Below are positions 8,375 through 14,649 of a DNA stretch of 34,496 nt, in pieces. The first letter of the stretch is position 1. Every line of letters begins with the position of its first letter. Made by a program: the position numbers and the translations under genes. Source of the stretch: Gordonibacter sp. An230 (GTDB lineage Bacteria > Actinomycetota > Coriobacteriia > Coriobacteriales > Eggerthellaceae); assembly GCF_002159915.1 (NCBI RefSeq), contig NZ_NFJP01000034.1:1-34496 (forward strand), in the 5' to 3' direction. Below the pieces are notes generated by a model. The model was not told the DNA's origin. It made no database searches and saw only the letters and a list, made by a program, of their open reading frames with translations.

Positions 8375-8560
8375 CGCCCGTCGCCTCGCCTCCCCGTCGC
8401 CGCCCCCGCGGCGATCGCCGCGAACGAGCGCCGCGGCCTTCCCTTGAAACGCCCCTCCTCCCGTATCGGCGGCCCGCGCATTACGTCCCGCTCCCAAGCG
8501 CAAGGGCAGACGAGCGCCGTCTCCGCATCAGCGCCGGATCCTCGCAATTCAACGTACAGA

Positions 8561-8576
8561 TGTTTCATGTGAAACA
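8561..8576. other. parS: parS centromere site 2 (one mismatch)
   Basis: TGTTTCATGTGAAACA differs from the parS consensus at one central base. The palindrome extends to AGA...TCT (8558-8579). It occupies the same position in its repeat copy as site 3. Confidence 0.8.
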
Positions 8577-8778
8577 TCTCGCACGGAACGCGCCACCGTG
8601 CCTGCGAGCGCAGCCCCGCCCAATGCAGCCGCGCCGCGTTCGCGCCCGCAAACGCAAGGAGGGGTGGAGGCGCGCGATGGGCGCTTTCTCCACCGCATCG
8701 CGCCCACACCCGCGAGCGCAAGGGCAGACGAGCGCCGTTTCCGCATCGACATCGGACTCTCGCAATTTGGCGTACGAA

Positions 8779-8794
8779 TGTTTCACGTGAAACA
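8779..8794. other. parS: parS centromere site 3
   Basis: An exact TGTTTCACGTGAAACA, extended to a 22-bp perfect palindrome (8776-8797). Third site within 1.2 kb. Confidence 0.88.
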
Positions 8795-8929
8795 TTCTCG
8801 CGCGGAACGTGCTACCGTGCCCACACCCGCGAGCGCAAGCGCAACCCACGCCTCCCGCGCCCGCGAGCCCCCTGACCGACGCGCTCGCAAGCGCACCCCC
8901 GTGCCCGACGCAGCCGAGGCCGAGCCGCG

Positions 8930-9925
8930 CTACGCGATTCCCCGAGGGAGAACCGCCCGAGATCGTCGGTACTCCGACGGAGCGACGCCTTGGAGGCGCT
9001 TGAACGCCTCGGCGAACTTGCTGGGGTTCGAGTAACCCGCGCGCAGGGCCACCTCGGCCACGTTCAGGCGGGTGGAGGCCAAGAGGTCGGCGGCGAGGCG
9101 CATGCGGCGATCGCGCACGAAAGCGGCCACCGACATGCCCTGCACGCTGCGGAAATACCCGTTCAACGTGGCCGCCCCCACACCGAAGCGGCGGGCGAGG
9201 GCGCGCACGTCGTGGGGCTCGGCGGGCGCGCGCTCCACCTCGTCGCGCACGGCGCGCACCATGCCCATCTGCGCCGGCGTGAGGAACGTCGGCGGGCGCG
9301 CTGCGGAGAAATCCCGCGTGAACAGGTCGGGCAGAAGTCCCATGAGGCCGATCTTGCAGCGCGCGGCGTCCAAGCGCTCCGCAGCGGCGCCGATGCGCCC
9401 CATCGCGTCGTTCAGCGCCCAATCCCCCGAGAACACCACCGTCGCATCCGGCCCGCCCACCCACGCATCCAACGGAATCCCCGTCTCTGCCAACGCCGCG
9501 AAGGAGGGGTCCCGCAGCACGCGCGTGCTCACGAACAGCTCCACGCCCCGATAGCGCCCCGACGGGTACCGGAACTCGCCCGGCTGCGTGCGCGCATGCC
9601 CCACGCAGAAATCGCCCGTCCCCACCACGGCGAAGCCCTCGGACGGCACCAGCACCTCGCAGCGGCCCTCCATGCAGAAGTTCATCGAGAACCACGTGTC
9701 GTCCAGAAGGCGGCCCGCGTCCCCGTCCTGCGGCGGCAGCAGGTTCGGGCACCGCTCCACCTCGAAGTCCACCGTGCTCGCCAGAAACCACGGCGACACG
9801 ACGAACGTACGCATGGTGCCGCGCCCCAACGGCTCGTCGAGCGAAAGCTCGTAGCATTGCCCGTCAAACGAGACATGCATGCCTGTCGATAGATGAATCT
9901 TTTCGAGCGAAAAAGGCTCGCGCAT
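8930..9925 (-). CDS. AraC-family regulator (PchR/YbtA-like), divergent from feoAB
   Basis: 331 residues. The ATG at 9925 follows AAAGGAGG with a 6-nt gap. The N-terminal part carries FCMEGRCEVLVPSEG and a GD-containing beta-rich pattern typical of the sensing domain. The C-terminal third has two AraC HTHs: LARRFGVGAATLNGYFRSV, then VALRAGYSNPSKFAEAFKR and GVAPSEYRRS. Regulators of this shape (PchR, YbtA) often activate siderophore or iron uptake genes. Only 196 bp separate it from feoA on the other strand, with a shared control region containing direct repeats upstream of the feo promoter. Control of feoAB and itself is likely but inferred. The 8930-9925 protein is related in its N-terminal pattern to the AraC gene at 16938. 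Confidence 0.88.
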   Translation of the reverse strand: MREPFSLEKIHLSTGMHVSFDGQCYELSLDEPLGRGTMRTFVVSPWFLASTVDFEVERCPNLLPPQDGDAGRLLDDTWFSMNFCMEGRCEVLVPSEGFAVVGTGDFCVGHARTQPGEFRYPSGRYRGVELFVSTRVLRDPSFAALAETGIPLDAWVGGPDATVVFSGDWALNDAMGRIGAAAERLDAARCKIGLMGLLPDLFTRDFSAARPPTFLTPAQMGMVRAVRDEVERAPAEPHDVRALARRFGVGAATLNGYFRSVQGMSVAAFVRDRRMRLAADLLASTRLNVAEVALRAGYSNPSKFAEAFKRLQGVAPSEYRRSRAVLPRGIA

Positions 9926-9949
9926 ACCTCGCCTCCTTTCTCTTTCCGC

Positions 9950-9967
9950 ATTATAACCGCCTAGGCG
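9950..9967 (-). promoter_or_regulatory. Promoter -10 and palindrome upstream of the AraC gene
   Basis: The minus strand has a perfect TATAAT (9955-9950), 24 nt upstream of the AraC start. Directly behind it, in the -10/-35 spacer, is the palindrome CGCCTAGGCG (9958-9967), a candidate operator. The -35 box is not clear. Confidence 0.5.
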
Positions 9968-10003
9968 ACCTTTTAATTCGATAAGGCTAACTTGCTGCGA
10001 TAT

Positions 10004-10096
10004 GGAGTTAAAACGTACAAACGGAGTTGAAGCCCCACGCGCGCAGCGCCTACCATGAAACGCGCTGCGCCCGCCGCGAGGCCGCTTGGCGCAGCG
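10004..10096 (+). promoter_or_regulatory. Putative feoAB promoter with direct repeats
   Basis: TTGAAG (10027-10032), an 18-nt spacer and TACCAT (10051-10056) form a plausible promoter. GGAGTT occurs twice, at 10004-10009 and 10023-10028, 19 bp apart on the same face and overlapping the -35, as expected for an AraC-type activator. The leader has a 9-bp stem, CGCTGCGCC (10063-10071) with its complement at 10088-10096. Confidence 0.45.
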
Positions 10097-10121
10097 GCGA
10101 ATCGAGAGAGGAAGGACCTCT

Positions 10122-10349
10122 ATGATGAAGTTGAGCGACGCCCCGGAAGGCGCGCGCGTGCGCATCGCGGCCACCGCGGGCACGGCGCGCTTCCTGGGGC
10201 GCGTGACCGCCATCGGGCTCACGCCGGGCTGCGTGCTGGACGTGCTGCAGAACAAGCGGAAGCGCCCGGTGCTGGTGCGATGCCGCGACAGCGCCATCGC
10301 CATCGACCGCGGCGACTGCGAGAGCATCCGCGTGGAGGAGGCGCTATGA
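10122..10349 (+). CDS. feoA: Ferrous iron transport protein A
   Basis: 75 residues. Start at 10122, 6 nt after GAGAGGAAGG; a second in-frame ATG follows at once (10125). The protein is a single SH3-like FeoA domain: MMKLSDAPEGARVRIAA, then FLGRVTAIGLTPGCVLDVLQ, and an ending in SAIAIDRGDCESIRVEEA. FeoA is a small cytoplasmic partner that supports Fe(II) transport by FeoB. Its stop overlaps the feoB start as ATGA, so the two are translationally coupled. Confidence 0.93.
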   Translation: MMKLSDAPEGARVRIAATAGTARFLGRVTAIGLTPGCVLDVLQNKRKRPVLVRCRDSAIAIDRGDCESIRVEEAL

Positions 10350-10378
10350 GCTGCGATCAGTGCGACGGGTGCGCGGCG
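10346..10378 (+). other. Cysteine-rich N-terminal leader of FeoB
   Basis: The first ten residues of FeoB are MSCDQCDGCA, a CxxCxxC motif followed by about 28 Ala/Gly residues before the G domain. Such an extension is not part of the canonical FeoB fold and may bind metal or a cluster. The start is fixed by the ATGA junction. Confidence 0.55.
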
Positions 10379-12571
10379 GGCGCGGGTGCGGGCGGCAGCG
10401 CAGCCAGCGGCGCGGGGGCCGCGGCGGGCGGCGCTTCCGCGGCGCGGGCGCCGGGAACACGGCGCATCGCCCTGCTGGGCCAGCCCAATTCCGGCAAGTC
10501 AACGCTGTTCAACGGCCTCACCGGCGCGCGGCAGCACGTGGGCAACTGGCCCGGCAAGACGGTGGAGCGCAAGACGGGCACCTTCCAGCACGGCGGGCGC
10601 GCCTACGAGATGGTGGACCTGCCCGGCTCCTACGCGCTGTCGGCGATGTCGCCGGAAGAGGAGGTGACGCGCGGCTTCCTCGCGCAGGGCGGCCTCGACG
10701 CGGTGCTGGTGCTGGCCGACGCCTCCCAGCTGGAGCGCAGCCTGTACATGCTGGCCGACTTCGCCGGCATCTCCTGTCCGGCCGTGCTGGTGCTGAACCT
10801 CATGGACGTGGCCGAGGGGCAGGGCAAGCGCATCGACGCGGCGGCCATCGAGCGGCGGCTGGGCGTGCCCGTGGTGCCGCTCGTGGCCGCCGACCGCACG
10901 CGCTACGACGCGCTCTACCAGGCGCTGGAGCGCGCGTGCGACGAGCGGGCCGTCATCGACCCCGCCGCCCTCGAGCGCGCCATGGCGCAGCGCTTCGGCA
11001 GCACGTGGGACGCCGTGGCAGCCCAGCTGCCGGAAGAGGGCATCGGGCCGCACAGCCGCTTCTGGCTGGCGGCGAAGCTCATCGAGGGCGACGGCCCGGC
11101 GCGCGAGCTGGTGCAACAACACGTCGATGCCGCCGCGAACGCCGCGCTCGACAAGGCGCTGCGCGGCGTGAAGGACGACATCCAGAACGCGGGCGCGGCG
11201 CGCTTCGCATGGGTGGAGCAGCTGATCGCGGGCGCGGTGGAGCGCGAAGGAGAGGCTGCGGGCGGGCGCGAGGCAAACGCCGCCTCGGCTGCGGGCGGGC
11301 GCGAGGCAGCCTCCACCGCGAGCACCGGCAGGGCGAAAGCCGCATCGCCGCTCTCGCGCTTCGACCGCCTCGCCACGGGCTCGCGCCTCTCCAAACCCCT
11401 CGCCGTCGGCATGATCCTCCTCGGATTCGTGCTGGCGTTCGTGCCGGCGATACCCATCATGATGGTGGGCGGGATGATCTCCTCCCTCGGGCAGGAAGCC
11501 GCCTTCGCGCTCTCGGGCGCGGACATCCCCGATGTGGTGGGCAGCTTTCTTTCGGGCGTGGTGTGCAACAGCCTGTGCTTCGGCACCATGATGGTGGGCT
11601 ACGTATTCGGCATCAACCTTGTATTCGGGCTGTACGAGGAATCGGGCTACATGGCGCGCATCAGCTACGTGTTCGACCATGCCATGTCGCGCTTCGGGCT
11701 GCAAGGCAAGTCGCTCATGCCCTTCCTCATGTGCTTCGGCTGCACGATGGGCGGCGTGTCGGGCTCGCGCGTGATCGATTCGTGGGGGCAGCGCATGCTC
11801 ACCGTCATGATGGCGTGGGCCATCCCCTGCGGCTCCACGTGGGGCGTGGTGCCGGTGCTGGCCGTGGCGTTCTTCGGCATGGGCGCGCCGCTGGTCATCG
11901 TGGGCATCTTCTGCGTGTGCATCCTGCTCATGTGGGCGGTCGGCCGCCTGTTCGGGCCGCGCTTGGTGAAGGAGGGCGAGCGCGCCGGGCTGGTGATGGA
12001 GCTGCCGCCCTACCATCGGCCGCGCCTGGGGAACGTTCTGCATGGCGCAGCCCTCAAAAGCCGCCAGATGTTCGTGCGCGCCATCCGCGTGGTGGCCATC
12101 TTCGCATTCGCCATCTGGGCGCTCACCTACACAAGCACCGGCAGCGTGGAGGGCTCGGCGCTGTACGCGCTCGGCACCGCCATCGAGCCGATCACGCAGT
12201 TCTTCGGCATGGGCTGGCAGACGTTCACCGCATGGCTGTGCGCGCTCGTGCTGAAGGAATCGGCGCTCGGCGTGCTGTCGGGCCTGTTCGCAGGAGGTGC
12301 CACGCCCAACGCGGCCGTCGTCACCGCCGTGACGGGCGGCGTGGCCGTGGCCGGCAACATCGGCGAGATCATGGCGCAGGCCATCTCGGCGCCCGAGGCG
12401 CTGGCGTTCATCTTCGCGTTCACGTTCAACATGCCCTGCGCCGCCAGCGTGTCGGCCACCTGGGGCGAGGTGCATTCCACGAAGTGGACGGTCATCACCG
12501 CCGCGTTCTACATAGCCAGCTCGCTCATCCTGGGCTGCATAGTGTTCCACGTAGCCTCGCTGTTCTTCTAA
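10346..12571 (+). CDS. feoB: Ferrous iron transporter B (GTPase-gated Fe(II) permease)
   Basis: 741 residues. After the Cys-rich leader, the G domain has G1 GQPNSGKST (45-53), G3 DLPG (91-94) and G4 NLMD (about 151), then the helical GDI region. A low-complexity linker (about 300-345, with a duplicated AAGGREA unit) leads to the membrane part from about residue 350, with FGCTMGGVSGSRVID and MPCAASVSATWGEVHSTKWT as recognisable Gate and FeoB_C segments. It moves Fe(II) across the inner membrane, driven or gated by nucleotide hydrolysis. feoA lies directly upstream with a 4-nt overlap; no feoC is seen. A Rho-independent terminator follows at 12663. Confidence 0.95.
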   Translation: MSCDQCDGCAAGAGAGGSAASGAGAAAGGASAARAPGTRRIALLGQPNSGKSTLFNGLTGARQHVGNWPGKTVERKTGTFQHGGRAYEMVDLPGSYALSAMSPEEEVTRGFLAQGGLDAVLVLADASQLERSLYMLADFAGISCPAVLVLNLMDVAEGQGKRIDAAAIERRLGVPVVPLVAADRTRYDALYQALERACDERAVIDPAALERAMAQRFGSTWDAVAAQLPEEGIGPHSRFWLAAKLIEGDGPARELVQQHVDAAANAALDKALRGVKDDIQNAGAARFAWVEQLIAGAVEREGEAAGGREANAASAAGGREAASTASTGRAKAASPLSRFDRLATGSRLSKPLAVGMILLGFVLAFVPAIPIMMVGGMISSLGQEAAFALSGADIPDVVGSFLSGVVCNSLCFGTMMVGYVFGINLVFGLYEESGYMARISYVFDHAMSRFGLQGKSLMPFLMCFGCTMGGVSGSRVIDSWGQRMLTVMMAWAIPCGSTWGVVPVLAVAFFGMGAPLVIVGIFCVCILLMWAVGRLFGPRLVKEGERAGLVMELPPYHRPRLGNVLHGAALKSRQMFVRAIRVVAIFAFAIWALTYTSTGSVEGSALYALGTAIEPITQFFGMGWQTFTAWLCALVLKESALGVLSGLFAGGATPNAAVVTAVTGGVAVAGNIGEIMAQAISAPEALAFIFAFTFNMPCAASVSATWGEVHSTKWTVITAAFYIASSLILGCIVFHVASLFF
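11254..11308 (+). repeat. 22-bp direct repeat inside feoB
   Basis: The same 22-bp block occurs at 11254-11275 and 11287-11308, offset by 33 bp (11 codons), so the frame is kept. It encodes AAGGREA twice in the linker between G domain and membrane domain. Confidence 0.7.
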
Positions 12572-12622
12572 CGCGTGCAAAACGCAGAGGATGCGCGACG
12601 CGGACGAAAGCGACAACGCGCA

Positions 12623-12658
12623 GTGGCGGCACATGGCATCCGCACCATGTGCCGCCAC
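12623..12658. repeat. 14-bp perfect inverted repeat after feoB
   Basis: Arms GTGGCGGCACATGG (12623-12636) and the exact complement (12645-12658), loop of 8 nt. The arm sequence partly recurs at about 12721-12730 (ATGCCATGTGCCG). It is the first of three hairpins in the 314-bp feoB to ABC gap. Confidence 0.7.
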
Positions 12659-12662
12659 CCTC

Positions 12663-12685
12663 ATGCACCGTAAGGGTGCATTTTT
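12663..12685 (+). terminator. Rho-independent terminator of feoAB
   Basis: Stem ATGCACC (12663-12669) with GGTGCAT (12675-12681), loop GTAAG, followed by TTTTT (12681-12685). It lies 92 bp after the feoB stop. Confidence 0.7.
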
Positions 12686-12690
12686 CGTCA

Positions 12691-12717
12691 CAAGATGCAC
12701 TGCGACAGTGCATCTTG
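12691..12717. repeat. 12-bp stem, 3-nt loop hairpin
   Basis: CAAGATGCACTG (12691-12702), loop CGA, exact complement (12706-12717). It has no T-tract on either strand, so it is not a standard terminator. It shares the TGCAC core with the terminator just upstream. Confidence 0.6.
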
Positions 12718-12885
12718 GAAGATGCCATGTGCCGAACAGCTCGCTGTGCGAGCCGATTTGCCGCACGCCATCCCGAGAGAGCCACCGCTCGCCCCACTCC
12801 CAAAGGTGCGCGGCAACCTCCGTGCGAGCGCACTCGCCTACCGCGCGCCACCAGAAAACGCCGGGCGGGAGAGCGGCTCCCCGCC

Positions 12886-14649
12886 CTACCCCGCGATGCG
12901 CCAGCCCTCGGCGGCCGCGCGCAGCTCCACGAAGCGGCGGTACGTGCCGCCTTCGGCCATGAGCTCGTCGTGCGTGCCGCGCTGCGCCACTGTGCCGCCG
13001 TCAACCACGAGAATTTGATCGGCGGCCTCGACGGTGGCCAGCCGATGCGCGATGACCACGACGGTCTTGCCCGCCGTCAGCTCTTCGATGGCGCGCTGGA
13101 TGAGCGCCTCGTTCTCGGGATCGACGCTGGCGGTGGCCTCGTCGAGCACCACGATGGGCGCGTCTTTCAAAAGCGCCCGCGCGATGGAGATGCGCTGCTT
13201 CTGCCCGCCGGACAGGCTCGCCCCGCCCTCGCCCACCACCGTGCCGTAGCCCTGCGGCAAAGCGCTCACGAAATCGTGGCAGCACGCCCGCTTCGCCGCG
13301 GCCACCACCTCCTCATGCGTCGCGCCGGGGCACCCGAACGCGATGTTCGCCTCCACCGTGTCGTTGAACAGGTACACGTTCTGAAACACCATCGAGAAGT
13401 TTTCCAGCAGACTGTCGCACGCAAGCTCCCGCACGTCGCGCCCGCCCACGACCACGCGCCCCGCCTCCACATCGTAGAAGCGCGCCATGAGGTTCGCGAT
13501 GGTGGTCTTGCCCGAACCGGAAGGGCCGACGATGGCGCAGGTCGAGCCTTCCGGGATGCGAAAGCTCACGTCGTGCAGAACCCGGCGCGCCCCTTCGCCC
13601 TCGCCGTAGGAGAACGACACGCCCTCGAATGCGATGTCGAAGCGATCGAGGCGCACGTCGCGGCCGTCCTCGTCGATGAAGCGCGCCTGCTCTATCTTCT
13701 CGAGGCGGTCCATGATGTCGTTCAGATCGCCCAGCATATGCGCCGAATCGTTCACGCGCTCCACGCCGGAGTAGATGGTGAACGAGAACAGCGAGAACGC
13801 GAAAAACATCCACAGCGGCAAGTCGCCCGTAAGGCACGCCCACGCCGACGAGGCGACCAGCGCCACGCTGGCCAGCTTGAGCGATGCAAGGTGGATCACG
13901 TTTTTCGGCGTGAATCCGAACTCGATGCGGATGCGGGCGCGCCTCAGGTCCTCGACCGTCCGCAGCAAGGGCTTGCTCGCCGCGCCGCCATGGCTGAATG
14001 ATTTCGCCGTGCCCAGCCCGCGCACGAACTCCACGATGTCGCTCGCAAGGCGCTCGGTGGCCTCGTGCGCCGCCGGGGCGAGGCGCGTGGCCGTGCGGTT
14101 CACCTGCGCAAGCGCTGCGCACGACACCGCCACGCCCGCGAGGGCGCCTGCGGCGGCGAGCGGGTTCATGACGAGCAGGAAGCACACGATGGCGGCCAGG
14201 TTCACGTACCCGTTGATGACGGCGTCCACCATCTTCATGCCCTGAAGCTCGAGGATGCCCAGCTCGGTGGTGGCGGTCGCCAGGATGTCGCCCGTCTTCA
14301 CCTTGTCGAAGTACCCGAGCGGCACGCGCTTCAGCACGGCGCCGATGCGGATGCGCTCCTCGGGGGCCACCTCGTAGCCGATGCTCTCCTGCAGGCGGTT
14401 CTTGCCGTACGAGAACGCGAAGCGCAGCGCCACGAAGGCCGCGATGGCGGCCAACGACAGCCAAACCCATGCAGGATCGAGCGTGCTCGCGCCGCGAGCG
14501 TCGTCTGCCACCTGCCCGAGAAGCCACGCCGCCAGCATGACGGGCGCCGCCGTCGCCCAGGTCATGAAAAACGAGCACACGCAGCCCAGCACGAGGTTGC
14601 GCCGGTACCTTCCCGTCCACCTCACGATGCGCGCGAGGGCCTTAAGCAT
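12886..14649 (-). CDS. Exporter-fold ABC transporter, second subunit of cassette B
   Basis: 587 residues. The ATG at 14649 is chosen over longer frames because GGAAGGAGG lies 9 nt upstream and membrane-domain homology begins at once (MLKALARIVRWTGRYRRN). The start overlaps the partner's stop by 8 nt, the same overlap as in pair A. The TMD spans about residues 15-300. NBD: Walker A GPSGSGKTT (about 377), Q-loop VFQNVYLFND, signature LSGGQKQR (about 481), Walker B VVLDEATASVD, H-loop IAHRLA. All catalytic parts are intact. It is closest within the window to the 24050-25795 product (same VFQNVYLFNDT, AIVGPSGSGKTT), which marks B and C as paralogues. Last gene of the S-T-A-AraC-ABC-ABC run; siderophore-type import is inferred. 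Confidence 0.88.
   Translation of the reverse strand: MLKALARIVRWTGRYRRNLVLGCVCSFFMTWATAAPVMLAAWLLGQVADDARGASTLDPAWVWLSLAAIAAFVALRFAFSYGKNRLQESIGYEVAPEERIRIGAVLKRVPLGYFDKVKTGDILATATTELGILELQGMKMVDAVINGYVNLAAIVCFLLVMNPLAAAGALAGVAVSCAALAQVNRTATRLAPAAHEATERLASDIVEFVRGLGTAKSFSHGGAASKPLLRTVEDLRRARIRIEFGFTPKNVIHLASLKLASVALVASSAWACLTGDLPLWMFFAFSLFSFTIYSGVERVNDSAHMLGDLNDIMDRLEKIEQARFIDEDGRDVRLDRFDIAFEGVSFSYGEGEGARRVLHDVSFRIPEGSTCAIVGPSGSGKTTIANLMARFYDVEAGRVVVGGRDVRELACDSLLENFSMVFQNVYLFNDTVEANIAFGCPGATHEEVVAAAKRACCHDFVSALPQGYGTVVGEGGASLSGGQKQRISIARALLKDAPIVVLDEATASVDPENEALIQRAIEELTAGKTVVVIAHRLATVEAADQILVVDGGTVAQRGTHDELMAEGGTYRRFVELRAAAEGWRIAG

Larger units (their letters stand above)
8497..8828. repeat. 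Imperfect direct repeat carrying parS sites 2 and 3
   Basis: Two copies of about 110 bp, roughly 8497-8610 and 8715-8828, are offset by 218 bp. A 24-bp block is identical (8497-8520 and 8715-8738), and each copy has a parS palindrome at the same place followed by CTCGC(A/G)CGGAACG. The 8375-8929 gap holds no gene; this duplication is its main content. Confidence 0.7.

Noticed and set aside
8549-8797. Small frames beginning MFHVKH on the minus strand
   Set aside because: They begin inside the parS palindromes, which read as MFHVKH by chance; the downstream parts are low-complexity.
10360-14001. 1213-codon open frame on the plus strand
   Set aside because: It runs through feoB in another frame and antisense to an ABC gene; composition is Arg-rich and it has no motifs.
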